From: Cordia subcordata
Lineage: Eukaryota > Streptophyta > Magnoliopsida > Boraginales > Cordiaceae
Length of the DNA stretch: 64,000 bases
Direction: 5' to 3'
Assembly: GCA_028554755.1 (NCBI GenBank)
Contig: JAPTOF010000003.1
Location: 24,406,001-24,470,000, forward strand
The notes below the pieces were generated by a model. That model ran no database searches, had not been told where the DNA came from, and saw only the letters and a program-made list of their open reading frames with translations. Positions within the stretch are counted from its first letter, which is position 1, and the number at the start of each line of letters is the position of its first letter. Both the position numbers and the translations under genes were made by a program. Positions 12,493 to 23,617 of the stretch are shown here, piece by piece.

Positions 12493-13630
12493 GAATAACG
12501 AAATTCAAGGGACAACCTCAATTAGGAGGAAGTTTAATGATGGTGCGGTGCCTAGTTTAGTCAACGCCATATAAATCGGATTATTCACCATATTTTTTTT
12601 ATTTTCATAACTAATGGGCCATATTAATTCAACGTACCATGCTCGTAAAAAATAAAAATAAAAAATTTAATATTTAAAAAAACCGTACCATGTTCGTGAA
12701 GCTTCTAAAATTAACGAGTCAAACATAATATTGATCATGTACAATTGTGAGAGTATTGCGACGTGCAGATCACAAATTAACTATAAATTCCTTTCAGAAT
12801 TATAATTATTAGACAAAGTTGACAATGTTTAATTAGTAAAACAAAATAAGAAACAAATCGAAAACTAAAAGGTACAGATTACTGATCCAATTTTCGTTAT
12901 TATTATTGTTTTTTTTAAAGTTTTTAAAAGGTGGACACTTTATAGCTTGCGTGTATTATTGTAGCATTTACGAATTTCTTCGCACCCAATTTAGATAATT
13001 CTGTTAATTGGAAATATATAGAACAAAGAGGTGGGGTGGATCAAATGAACGAAAATTTTGATACTGTGAAACAGAATGCATTGAGAGTGAACAGATGCTC
13101 CTTCAAGAAGATTGCTTCTTACAGCCAAAACTATGATTTTAGACCAATCATCATACATACAATATATGTGTGTGTATATATTAAAAGTATGAGAATTTGC
13201 ATTGCCTTGATATAACTTTTTTAGTCAAATAGTAATTTATTCGGTTCCTTTTCCAAATAGCAATTTATTAATTTTGTTCATCTTCTAGATTCTCTTTAGT
13301 TAATTAATGGTGATACTTTATTCCTTGGATAGTCCTTTGGTTCATGTATCTGCCAATAATTCTTAAAAATTAAGTCAATTTCAGCCTAATTAAATTATAT
13401 TGACTCTTGTGATCAAGAAATTAACTGGAATATACAACCTCACGATACTAGAAACAAATTTAAGCAACATAAGCAGACAATTATTAGACATTAATTAGCT
13501 AACTATGTTACAATAGCTAATATCAAAATTTTGAACACCTAATATAAACCATGATCTCTAAATTAAAGATACATTTGATGGACCACATATTATATATCAG
13601 ATGCTCTAATTATAATGCTTTTTTATTTTC
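12493..13630. other. Intergenic, no gene seen
   Basis: AT-rich spacer between two minus-strand small genes. It should hold the 3' end of the 13.6-14.05 kb gene and the promoter of the 12.1-12.4 kb gene. No repeat or RNA gene recognised. Confidence 0.5.
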
Positions 13631-14050
13631 TCAAGCACAACCCAACTGGTAACTATGCGGCATGGCCATTTGCTTTGGCATTTCCAGAAAACGAGCAGCT
13701 ATTCTTGACAAGAATGATGCTGAAGATGTCCTAAGCATCTCTATGCGTTTATTGACCTCAAGATAATCATTTGCGATCTTTTCTTCCTGATCATCAGCAT
13801 TTGACGACGACAGCTGCTCGTAATCATCGCAAAGTTCTTCTGTGACATCTTCTTCGTATATGGTCTCAAGTGTAATCTGCAGTTGAGGCTTAGAGATTTG
13901 AAGAAACTGAGCAGGTGCCACTGCTGAAAATGGAGTAAGCATTGATCTCTCAGTAGTGGATGGGCTAGGAGTACTCATGGCTGCTGGGGTTATGTATGGG
14001 GTAGGAGTACTCATGGCTGCTGGGGTTATGTATGGGGTAGGAGTACTCAT
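13631..14050 (-). CDS. Small protein of the VAPxxF / LETIxEE family with N-terminal 12-aa repeats (139 aa)
   Basis: Intact single-exon frame, ATG at 14050. The N-terminus contains tandem 12-residue units, each beginning with Met (MSTPTPYITPAA twice, then a diverged unit). The conserved part follows: LTPFSAVAPAQF, eleven residues, LETIYEE, an acidic middle, then a Ser-rich segment and an FLEMPK...HSYQLGCA C-terminus. Both the core and this C-terminal block are closely matched by the + strand gene at 32581-32916, so the two are paralogues within 19 kb. No signal peptide or membrane segment is visible. I do not recognise a named family. Every repeat unit supplies an in-frame ATG, so the true translation start could be 14050, 14014 or 13978. 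Confidence 0.75.
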   Translation of the reverse strand: MSTPTPYITPAAMSTPTPYITPAAMSTPSPSTTERSMLTPFSAVAPAQFLQISKPQLQITLETIYEEDVTEELCDDYEQLSSSNADDQEEKIANDYLEVNKRIEMLRTSSASFLSRIAARFLEMPKQMAMPHSYQLGCA

Positions 14051-14067
14051 GGCTGCTGGGGCTATGT
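13967..14067 (-). repeat. 36-bp tandem repeat (about 2.8 copies) in coding sequence
   Basis: Units at 13967-14002 and 14003-14038 are identical. A partial third unit from 14039 runs across the start codon into the 5'UTR, where it carries one base change. The period is a multiple of three, so copy-number change would lengthen or shorten the protein N-terminus without shifting frame. Confidence 0.9.
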
Positions 14068-14177
14068 AATATAATTAGCAGCTTCGCTTTCTTTGTTTAG
14101 TTTGCACTCAAGTCTATGTTGGCTTCGCTCGAGAGAGGAGAGGGGATTGGCTTGCAATGTGTGCATGATGGCTTTGG

Positions 14178-14206
14178 GTCATATATATATATATATATAT
14201 ATAAGC
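14178..14206 (-). promoter_or_regulatory. (AT)n tract serving as likely TATA region
   Basis: An AT dinucleotide run ending in 'cttatatata' on the minus strand lies about 130-150 bases upstream of the ATG of the 13631-14050 gene. The position fits a TATA element within a microsatellite; not proven. Confidence 0.35.
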
Positions 14207-15607
14207 TGGAAGTAAGGATATCCCAATGTAGGAAATGAATGTTATACCATTCTAATATTTTGCTGCAGTCCTGATTTTTACAGTCTGCTGCCTTATAGGA
14301 TGGCCGTTTGGCTACTGTATGTGGACAATGATGTTTTTTACACTCATGGAAAATGCTTAAATATGATTAAATTTGATATGGAGTGTTAGGGGCTGACCGG
14401 TAGCTTATGAGGCTTGATTAATAATTTCAATAAGTACACTAGTTCTATCAGTTGGAGGGGGTATGTTGACTAACAAGTCAATGAAGACACTGCCTCGATC
14501 GGTCGATACTACCGGGGCGAATGATAAAGACAGTGGAGTAAACGTTGGTGTCTATTTAAACTAATTTTGACAGTTTAACTTATAATAGATGTGTTTGTTT
14601 GTACCATGAAATGATAAAGAAAAGGAAAGAGGGAAAAAAATTTTCAAAAAATGGGATTCATAAAAAATGGATTGCTTCAAAGAGGGAGGTGTTGAACCGA
14701 GTTGTATGGAATGTAATTGAATGGCTATAAGTCAATTCTTGTAAATGATTGATAAATGACTGGTTGGTTTATGTTATGGAAGAAAGACATGTATTTTATA
14801 AAAGATAATGCTGGAAGCTTCCAGAAGTATGAAAAACATCTATAGTCGAATCCACTTTGCCTACAGACATCTAGATTAAACTCTAAGTACATTTTACCAC
14901 AAAAAAATATACATTTTCCGATAAGTGCTAGTGACCTAGTTTGATAGTGCAAATCAATTCAAGCTGTTTGCTTCATTGTATCCCAAAGTTCATTTACACA
15001 AACCCCCTTACGTACTAGACTGGTTCGGGGGAATTATCCTTGAGGAAAGTAGTAGTTTACAACATGTTTTAAAACTATTTTTCAAGAGTTTTCCCCAAAG
15101 TGTTGTAACATATATAGATCCGTTTAATTGTATGGGTGACATCCGCACTCCACCAGATCTAATGCGCCACTTGGTCTTTCAGACCATACTCGATTGGCAG
15201 AATTTTGCCTTCCCAAACAATTCCAATTTTCATGTGCGGCACTCAGAGGAAGAGTTTGATCAACGTCATAAACATCAAGAACAGTCCCAAGTGGAATTAA
15301 AACACCTGAGCCGACACCAAATCGACTACAATTTCATTTGAGTCCTTTCAGGGCATAATTAATGGTCCAGTGTCTGAAACTCAATCTAGGGCACAGAAAT
15401 TACCAAGATTCAACTTGATCGATAATTTTGAGTATCTATGAAGGGTATTTCGGTGATTTAATACCAAGGAAGATGAGGCTGCAAATCATCTAAAGGCCGA
15501 CGATCGAGATTGGTGTTTGTCAATTCTCCATCACCTTCTAAGAAGAAACATTGACAACGACAAGGAAAAAAAAATACATATTATATATATATATATATAT
15601 TATTTGC
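14207..15607. other. Intergenic, no supportable gene
   Basis: An open frame at 14976-15341 begins with TTG rather than ATG and shows no recognisable domain, so I do not call it. An (AT)n microsatellite ends at about 15600. Confidence 0.5.
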
Positions 15608-15870
15608 TTCGTGAATTAAATGTGCCTTTGTGGAATTATTTGTCTCGTCCGATGTCTTTCTTTCCACAACAGGGCAGCTTCAGCTAAAGCTTTTCTTAAC
15701 CACGTTTCTCTTAAGTGGACCCCTGTAAGAACTCATGATCAAACATTGTGCTCCTGTGGCATTGTCCAAATTAAGATCAATCAGGCCATTGTGCTTCCTT
15801 TTAAGTTACCTTGTTAATACGTCAAAGGTGATGCGCGTGTAGTTGTCTCATGGTTTAACCATCAGCGGAT
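15608..15870. repeat. Diverged duplicate of the block at 22416-22600
   Basis: Both blocks start with 'tgaa(t/c)taaatgtgcct'. Further on they share 'tgtgct(c/t)(c/t)t(g/a)tggcat', '(a/g)g(g)ccat(t/c)gtgctt' and 'tacg(t/c)caaa', with an extra segment in this copy. They lie on either side of the copia element at 16290-21910 but well outside its target duplication. Confidence 0.45.
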
Positions 15871-16284
15871 GATGACAGCCAGCATGGCGGCTGCTTAGCG
15901 CGGTTATGGTGGTGGAGAGGAAGAATCTAGACTACAGCTACGCGTACGAGGCTCGCGCTGTATGCATGAATTGTTCAATGCATCTTGGCGTACGAAGATG
16001 AAGCTGACTCGTCTAAACCTTCCATAGAAAAGCAAGTTGCTAGCGACTCTTCTTTTATGAAAATGATGCAAAGAGTTCTCTGGAATCATCTAAATCATCT
16101 TTTATGAAAATGATGCAACATGTTAAAATTTGAAATTTGGTTAGCAAAAATGGCTTGATTATTGTCATTGCCTCACTGATCTTTAGTCCTTTGATCATTA
16201 CAATAAAACTGCATGCACAAAGACGTACTTTCTCGATTTTAATAATAATATCCAAAGATGATAAATTATATAACTAATAAGTAA

Positions 16285-16289
16285 GTTCC
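16285..16289. repeat. Target-site duplication of copia element 1 (left)
   Basis: GTTCC directly before the left LTR; the same five bases occur at 21911-21915 directly after the right LTR. Five bases is the usual copia duplication. Confidence 0.92.
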
Positions 16290-16655
16290 TGGTGGGGAAA
16301 AACATGCAAGCACGAAGAATACGAGAAGAAATAACGGACACAAGAAATTACGTGGTTCGGCTTTGAAGCCTACGTCCACGGGCAACAGAGAATAATTATA
16401 TTACTGATCACGAATGCTACAAGGCTCTCACTTTGGTTTCTCTCACCCCACATACCACAAGAGGTATGAACTTAAGCACCCCCATGGGGTGCGACCCTAA
16501 GGCACCAAATACAATGTCCTAGCCCCTATTTATAGTACACAAGTATCTTAATCCGTATTCTACAAGGATAAGGAAGCAGTATACTACTAGGAAAAGTAAA
16601 CAGTATACTACAAGGAAAAGGACACATATTAATTTAATACGGGCCACATTCAACA
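16290..16655 (-). repeat. 3' LTR of copia element 1
   Basis: Ends in TG...CA with the copia-style inner sequence. It differs from the other LTR at six positions, five of them transitions. The mismatch at its third base (TGG instead of TGT) breaks the terminal symmetry of this copy only. Confidence 0.95.
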
Positions 16656-16670
16656 AATCTCCACCTTGGC
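16656..16670 (-). other. Polypurine tract of copia element 1
   Basis: On the minus strand the sequence GCCAAGGTGGAGATT abuts the 3' LTR. This is the typical plant copia plus-strand primer site. Confidence 0.85.
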
Positions 16671-16726
16671 ACATATTCGCTCTAATCAACATACCATCAT
16701 CCCAGCTGCCAACTACCCCTAAGGGC

Positions 16727-18228
16727 TCAATGCTCCGCACCGCAAATAGCAACCAAATCCAAACAATGCTTGAACTTGCTGACTGGAACCACCTTAGTCA
16801 TCATATCTGCTGGATTCTCATGGGTAGAAATCTTCTGCACCGATATGATTTCTTGTGATATAATATCTTTGATAAAATGATATCTAACGTCAATATGTTT
16901 AGTCCTCTCATGATACATCTGATTCTTCGTCAGATGGATTGCACTCTGGCTATCACAAAAGACTGTACTTGTATCTTCTGCGATCCAAGATCACAAACCA
17001 GGCCTTGTAACCACATGGCCTCCTTCACGCCTGCAATTGCCATGTACTCCGCTTGATGAGTCGACAATGCCACGATGAAGCGTAATGTCGCTTTCAACCG
17101 ATAGCACATCCAGAGAGTAAACACGTAACCCGTCAGAGATCTTCTCTTATCAAAGTCACCCGCAAAGTCTGAATCACAATAACCCACCAACCTCGCGCAA
17201 TCTCCAGTCATCTTGCTAAATAGCAATCCTATATTCGCAGTGCCACGCAAATATCTCATTATCCATTTCACCGCTTCCCAGTGTGTTTTCCCAGGTGATG
17301 CCATATACCTGCTCACAACACTAACTGCATGTGAAATATCAGGACGAGTGCACACCATAGCATACATCAAGCTACCAACAGCACTCGAGTATGGAACATG
17401 AGACATATGCACCACCTCCTCCTCAGTTTTAGGTGACAAATCTGCAGACAATTTAAAGTGAGCAGCAAGCGGCACACTCACAAGCTTAGTTTTAAGCATC
17501 CCGAAACGCTCCAGCACCTTCTCAATATAACTTTGTTGAGACAAGAATAGCTTCCCAGCGTTTCTATATCTGTGAATCTCCATGCCAAGAATCTTCTTCA
17601 CGCTCCAAGATCCTTCATCTCAAACTCATCACCTAGTCGCTTCTTTAATTTGTCGATTGCGGACATGCTTTTAGCGACAATAAGCATATCATCGACATAC
17701 AACAACAAGTATACAAACGAACCATCCGAAGCTTCTTGAGATATACACACGTCGTAGGCACTCCTTGTGTATCCAGCACCTACCATGAATGTGTCAAATC
17801 TCTTGTACCATTGCCGAGGTGACTGCTTCAACCCATACAAGGACTTTTTCAATTTGCAAACATGGTTCTCCTTACCAGGAACTACATACCCCTCTGGTTG
17901 ATTCATGTAAATTTGCTCTTCAAGATCACCATGCAAAAACGCCGTTTTCACATCTAGCTGCTCAAGCTCAAAGTCATGAAAAGCAACCAAGCAAGTAAAA
18001 CCCTGATGGAAGTATGCTTCACAATCGGTGAGAACACTTCGTTGAAGTCAACACCCTCCCTTTGTGTTTAGCCTTTTGCCACCAACCGTGCCTTGTATCG
18101 AGGACCTTCAACCCCTGGAGTACCTTCATTTTTCTTGTAAACCCATTTGCAACCGACAACTCGCTGTCCCTTAGGCAATTCAACAAGCTCCCATGTTTGA
18201 TTCCTATGAAGAGACTCAATCTCCTCAC
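16727..18228 (-). pseudogene. Copia 1 reverse transcriptase and RNase H, frameshifted
   Basis: Three or more reading frames are needed. An RT N-terminal piece lies at 18019-18228. The RT core at 17598-17990 has LDVKTAFLHGDLEE, SLYGLKQSPRQWYKRF and the catalytic YVDD motif. RNase H follows at 16930-17601 with MRYLRGTANIGLLF, YCDSDFAGD and HQAEYMA. A C-terminal piece at 16727-16918 has [13 protein letters not shown]. The catalytic residues are still recognisable but the frame breaks make it non-functional. Confidence 0.9.
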
Positions 18229-18307
18229 TCATGGCACCCACCCACTGAGCAGAACCTTTCCCAGATATGGCCTCTTTGTATGAATTCGGCTCATGTCCTT
18301 CAATTGT

Positions 18308-19695
18308 TTAAACCTTGATCAAAGCATAAGCAATAAGATCAGCGTATCCATACCTTTGAGGCTCTCTAATCTGTCTCCTTTCGCCCGATGGCAATCTTTG
18401 TATACATTGTTCAGGCATATTTTGATCATGTGCCTCAGTTGGTTGAGTCGGCTGAATTTGACTGCTACTATTGCTAGATGGAACATTTGGTATATCAGAA
18501 AATACCTCCACCTGCTCTTTGACATCGTGGTCTAAATCAGCTATCGCTTTCTCCTTTTCTTGGTCTAATAAAGCAGACTCATTGAACGTAACATCCCTGC
18601 TGATGAGGAAACCTGGAGACTTTGGATCTGTACACCACAAACTGTAACATTTCCTCTCGGACGCATAGCCTAGAAATATGCATTTGTTTGCCCTCGGCTC
18701 CAACTTGCCATCCTTCACGTAAGCGTATGCAAGGCAACCGAACACCCTCAATTGAGAGTAGTCAGCAGGCTTACCAGACCATAACTCAAAAGGAGTTTTC
18801 AATTCAATAGCTTTAGATGGAGACCTATTCACCAAGTAGCATGCCGTATTGACGGCTTCAGCCCAAAAGTCTTGACTCAAACCAGATTGGGAGAGCATAC
18901 AATGAGCTCTCTCCACGAGTTCTATTCATGCGTTACGCAACTCCATTCTCATTGTGGTGTCCCTACACATGCGGTGTCTCACAATGCCATGTTTCTTGCA
19001 GAACTCATCAAACTCTTTGTTGCAATATTCCAACCCATTGTCACCCTAAGACGCTTAATTTGTTTACCAGTCTGCTTCTCAATCAACGTCTTCCACTCGA
19101 CAAATGTTGGAAACGCCTCATCTTTAGTTTTTAAGAAGTATACCCACACCATCCGAGAGTATGCATCAATGAAAGTGATGTAATACCTAACACCTTTCTT
19201 GGAAGGAACTTTATTAGGACCCCAAAGATCAGAATGAATATAATCAAGTGTGTCTTTGGTGTTCTCCTGCCCCTTACTGAACTTCACCCTGGTTTGCTTT
19301 CCAAAGACACAATGCTCGCAGAATTCAAGCTTTCCAGTTCTTTGTCCACAAAGCAAATCCCTCTTGCTCAATTCGGTCAGTCCACTCTCGCTCATATGGC
19401 CCAACCTTTTGTGCCATAACTGCATAGTGTCATTATCACTCTCCTCGGATGTAACAGCTGCAACACCTGTAACTGTACTACCTTGAAGGATATATAGGCC
19501 GCCAATCAAGTTCAAGAGCACAATTGCACCTTTGGTCACCTTTAAGACACCATTCTCACTTCGGAATTTGTATCCATGAGAATCCAAACGCCCAAGAGAA
19601 ATCAAGTTTTTCTTCAGCTCCGGTACATGCCAACACTCGAGAGATCTTGTAATACTATCAAACATCTTGATATTTACGATGCCCATTCCCTCCAC
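18308..19695 (-). pseudogene. Copia 1 integrase, frameshifted
   Basis: The GAG-pre-integrase zinc region (LWHKRLGHMSESG followed by a C-x2-C pair) and the start of the catalytic core (IHSDLWGP, FIDAYSRMVWVYFL) lie at 18979-19695. The frame then shifts near 18.92-18.98 kb, where the TDNG/E region is damaged. It continues at 18308-18916 with the C-terminal part (NRSPSKAIELKTPFELW, LRVFGCLAYAYV). Confidence 0.9.
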
Positions 19696-19701
19696 CTTTA
19701 A

Positions 19702-20655
19702 CTAAAGATCATTGCCTAGAAAGACTTTCCCTTCTCTTTTGGAATAAGAAGAGAACCAGTCGCGCCTAGGACACATATGGAACGTTGCACCGATCAAGAA
19801 TCCATTGATTTTGCCACGTGATCCACTCACACCAAAATTTCCAGTACTACTCGAGTTATCTCTATCACTGTCAGCACTCTCCACCACATTAGCTGAATTC
19901 TCTACCTTTTTCTTTCCTTTTCTCAGTCTTGGACATTCTTTCTTAATGTGACCCTTTTCGCCACACTCGAAACAGCGTAGCTTCCTTGCTCTTGATTTTG
20001 ACCTTGACTTGCTTTTCTTTCTATCCAAGATCCACCTCTATTCTCCGATATCCTCTACTCACTAAACCTTCCCCATGAACTTCTTCCTATGTCCCGGAAT
20101 ATGTGTTTGAAGATCCTTCGATTTTAATGAAGTAATCACATCTTCAAAAGTAATTTTATCCTCCTGCATACAACATAGTGTCCACAAAGTTCATATATGA
20201 AGGCTGTAAGGAGCATAACTCGATCATAGCTTGATCTTAGTCATCAATTTTATCACCCACATCCTTCAAAGCAATAAAACAAGAGGTAAACTCATCAAGG
20301 TGTTGTTTTAGTGACGTACCTTCTTTCATTCTAAGATGATACAATCGCTTCTTCAAGTAGAGGCGATTAGTGAGAGATTTAGATGCATACAGTTCCACCA
20401 AAGTATTCCAAACCTCAACTGCTGTCGTCTTCTCAGCAATCTCCAGCAATACTTCATTTGTCACGAACATATGTATTGCACTCAAGGCTTTCGCTTCGAG
20501 TTCTTCTCTCGTTCTTTGGTTCTATCTTTTCGGGATCACTCCTTCAATGACTTTCCAAAGTCCTGCATTGTCATAAATGCCTTGAATCGATCCTCCAAAG
20601 ATCAAACTCATTCTCCGTCAAACTTCTCAATTTCAAACTTTCCACTGTGGAAGAC
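19702..20655 (-). pseudogene. Copia 1 gag (UBN2-type) with zinc knuckle, broken
   Basis: A start codon near 20655 opens a gag N-terminus that loses frame almost at once. The UBN2 core (VWNTLVELYASKSLTNRLYL) is at 20237-20485. A CCHC zinc knuckle (CFECGEKGHIKKEC) sits in another frame at 19702-20028. A TAG at 19702-19704 separates this piece from the integrase reading frame, which continues in the same phase. Confidence 0.88.
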
Positions 20656-20746
20656 ATCTTCGTTGCTCAAAACTCACACTTCGGGATTGAATTTGGCTCA
20701 ATGGATCGCAAAACGGATTCAGCACGTCGAAAAACCTTAGGAACAC

Positions 20747-20972
20747 CTGGTCAACTTTGATCAACAGGTCAAAGTCAAACGCTGGTCAAAGTCAACACCG
20801 TCCCTAAACACGTACTTCGGAGCAGAATCTGGAAAAACATAGCCCAAAAACGGACTCAGCACGTCGAAAAACGTGGGGTAAGGCTTTGGTCAAACTCGGT
20901 CAACCCTTGGTCAATGGTCAACGGTCAAAGTCAACCCCGGTCAACGCTGGTCAACGCCGGTCAAAGGTCAAA
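20747..20972 (-). promoter_or_regulatory. Cluster of W-box cores in the copia 1 leader
   Basis: Between primer site and gag I count twelve GGTCAA hexamers (TTGACC on the element's sense strand) plus three AAAGTCAA (TTGACTTT). TTGAC[C/T] is the core bound by plant WRKY factors. They occur in two blocks that are imperfect copies of each other, each following 'cagcacgtcgaaaaac' about 139 bp apart. Binding is inference; the density is directly visible. Confidence 0.6.
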
Positions 20973-21529
20973 ACGGTTTTTTTTTTTTTTGTTTCAGGAC
21001 TAAATCTAAGCCCAAATAAAAATTTCTTTTTTATTCTTTTGGCCTAAACTAAGCCCAAACCCAAAAAAGAAATTTATTATTTTTCTGGCCTAGAACCCAA
21101 GCCCAACAAAAAATTAATTAACCCAAGCCCAACAAAAAATTAATTAACCCAAGACCCAAGGCCTAGCCAAAATTGGACAAGGCCACTACCCAGGCCCGAT
21201 CCAAAAAAACCCAAAGACCCAAAGCCTACAAACCCTAAACCTGCTTTACAAACTTGAACCAATTTCCAAAAAATAATACTTGAATACCAAAAACCAAACT
21301 CAAGAGCACGCGAACTCTATCTTCTTCGCTTGTTCTTCAAACCCAAACACGAACGAGGACCCGCCGACGCAAGCTTCCACTCCAACCACCAACGCTCAAC
21401 GTGAAGACGGAGCACTCCTCGCCGAACAAAGACCTTTGTTTAGTTAGGCACCGTTTGGATTTGAGAAATTTTGGTTTCACAGTGAGTTTAGATTTTTCCT
21501 TTTTCCCTCAAGCAGCGGAATATATCTAA
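20973..21529 (-). other. Untranslated leader of copia element 1
   Basis: Non-coding sequence between the primer site and gag, containing poly-A/T runs and short direct repeats around 'aagcccaacaaaaaattaatta'. No gene. Confidence 0.6.
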
Positions 21530-21541
21530 GCTCTGATACCA
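21530..21541 (-). other. Primer-binding site of copia element 1 (initiator tRNA-Met)
   Basis: On the minus strand TGGTATCAGAGC, complementary to the 3' end of plant initiator methionine tRNA, lies three bases inside the 5' LTR. Confidence 0.92.
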
Positions 21542-21544
21542 GTT

Positions 21545-21910
21545 TGTTGGGGAAAAACATGCAAACACGAAGAATACGAGAAGAAATAACGGACACAAGA
21601 AATTACGTGGTTCGGCTTTGAAGCCTACGTCCACGGGCAACAGAGAATAATTATATTACTGATCACGAATGCTACAAGGCTCTCACTTTGGTTTCTCTCA
21701 CCCCACATACCACAAGAGGTATGAACCTAAGCACCCCCATGGGGTGCGACCCTAAGGCACCAAATACAATGTCCTAGCCCCTATTTATAGTACACAAGTA
21801 TCCTAATCCGTATTCTACAAGGATAAGGAAACAGTATACTACTAGGAAAAGTAAACAGTATACTACAAGAAAAAGGACACATATTAATTTAATACGGGCC
21901 ACATTCAACA
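21545..21910 (-). repeat. 5' LTR of copia element 1
   Basis: TGTTGGGG...CAACA. On the minus strand it contains a TATA-like ACTATAAATAGG at about 21778-21792, the probable promoter of the element. Confidence 0.95.
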
Positions 21911-21915
21911 GTTCC
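21911..21915. repeat. Target-site duplication of copia element 1 (right)
   Basis: GTTCC, identical to 16285-16289. Confidence 0.92.
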
Positions 21916-22415
21916 TTTAATATATATCAATTCTGAAAGTAATTAAAAACTAGAAATCGCTTTGTGCATCTTGTCCCACAAGTGGTTCTGAATAGGAAAA
22001 GCAAATTAAAAAAAAAAAAAAAAAGAAGAAGAAGAAGAAAGTGCCTCTTGTATATCTCAGAAGACCTATTATCTAAGATATATATCAGCATCATGTGATC
22101 AAACTTATAATCCATAAGCATCCAGACCAAAATGGACAAGCTTATTGTCCTTGCATGAGCTTATTATTCAAGAAGTCGCGAAGAAGCTGCTATCATATTG
22201 GCTTATATATATGTTTGCATTAAGAAAGAAAAAAGCTTCAAATTTGGAGGTTCATTAAGGTCCAATATTATTGATGGGAGAGCTTTAATTTTCTCTTAGT
22301 GTAATTTGGTGCATATAATTAAATAATATGAAGGCAGATGATCAGCTTGAATTATTCATTCAAGCTTGGTGTCTAGCCATCACATAATCTCTAGAAGAGA
22401 TACTGCGAAAATGAT

Positions 22416-22600
22416 TGCTATATGAACTAAATGTGCCTATGTCGCCCAAGAAAACACCCCAAAATTGTGCTTTTATGGCATTTATTAGTCCAAACATAGT
22501 CGGGCCATCGTGCTTTATTCAGTTGCCTCCTCAGTACGCCAAACATGACACGTGCAAAGCGACGCGCGCATGATTTAATAATTGGTCAATGAGAGTAGTA
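22416..22600. repeat. Diverged duplicate of the block at 15608-15870
   Basis: Shares several exact 10-16 base words with the block near 15.6-15.9 kb in the same order and orientation. Non-coding. Confidence 0.45.
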
Positions 22601-22626
22601 GTTGAAGACTTTATATGGTGAATTTA

Positions 22627-22862
22627 AGGCTCGTTTGGATTGACTTTTTTAAAAAACGTTTTTTTTAACAATTTTTGAAAAAAAAAATTTTTTGAGAAGC
22701 TGAAAATTCTAACTTCTAAAAAAAGCTGTATTTATACTTTTTTTTTTCAGAATTTCAACTTTTTTTAAAACCAAATCAAATAGTTATTACAAATTTAACA
22801 TAACTTTTTCAAGAAAAAAAAGTACTTTTTTTCTAAAAAAAAAAGCCAATCCAAACAGGCCG
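22627..22862. mobile_element. MITE, PIF/Harbinger-like (236 bp)
   Basis: The inverted ends AGGCTCGTTTGGATTGAC and (complement) CGGCCTGTTTGGATTGGC are flanked by TTA on both sides. A 3-bp TTA/TAA duplication with G/C-rich ends is typical of PIF/Harbinger (Tourist) MITEs. The interior is poly-A/T with no coding capacity. Confidence 0.75.
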
Positions 22863-23617
22863 TTAGTATGGCCATTTTTCAATTTGGGCATAATGGATAT
22901 TCCAACAAACTTATTTCAAGGTACTTGTATCCTACTGTTATGCAAGAGGTGTTCGGGTTGGCATGAGAATTTGGAAATTGTAAACGTAAATTCACTAATT
23001 TATTCAAACAGACTGGATTCAAAAACAAAGTAACTATTAAGTAAACGCAAAAGATATCAAGAATATGCATTAATGTCTAATTTATTTGAAGTTTAAACTA
23101 ATAAAAAGTTAGTTTTCCAAGTGATATCATAACGGGAGTCATCGGGGGCCTTTTTCTGTGGTCACGAAAATTTTAGGATTCGACCATAGCATAAATTGGG
23201 TTAATTAATAAAAGAATAATGTGACTAGTAATAGCATTTTTTTTTTTTTATCAAGTCTGACTACAAACACCAACTTATCAGTTCTCAAAGCTAAACAACA
23301 AATTAATGCTCCGTTTTTTTATAATCTTATTTTGAGATATTTATCTTATTAAAATGAAGGTATATTGTCTTATAAAATTTAAGACATACTTTAAAAACTC
23401 AAAACAAATCATACTTTTTATCTTATAAAAAATAACCAATTCATCTTATCTTATTTTTACAACTATAAAATATATGATATATGTGATAATATTATTAAAT
23501 TTTATAAGATAACTCCAAATTTCAATAGCATAAATATTTTAAAATAAGATCATTCCAAACACACTATAAATGGCTTTTTCCTTTATGGTCCCTAAAGTGA
23601 TGCTGAATAGGCACATT
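22863..23617. other. Intergenic, AT-rich, no gene seen
   Basis: No coding signal. A possible further MITE lies at about 23310-23570 (ends around 'ccgtttttttataatcttatttt' and 'aaaataagatcattccaaacac'), but I could not fix its borders. Confidence 0.45.

Larger units (their letters stand above)
16290..21910 (-). mobile_element. Ty1/copia LTR retrotransposon 1 (5,621 bp, minus strand)
   Basis: Complete structure: 366-bp LTRs (16290-16655 and 21545-21910), GTTCC target duplication, primer-binding site at 21530-21541 and polypurine tract at 16656-16670. The protein order is gag, zinc knuckle, integrase, reverse transcriptase, RNase H; this order (integrase before RT) defines copia. The protein style is that of the Tnt1-like group. 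The two LTRs differ at 6 of 366 positions by my alignment, without indels, so insertion was recent. The coding region nevertheless changes reading frame at least five times and has an internal TAG. This copy cannot encode its own polyprotein and may have been moved by enzymes from a related intact element. Confidence 0.95.

Noticed and set aside
14976..15341. 121-residue open frame
   Set aside because: Starts with TTG, no upstream ATG in frame, no domain, no promoter signal; may be a chance frame.
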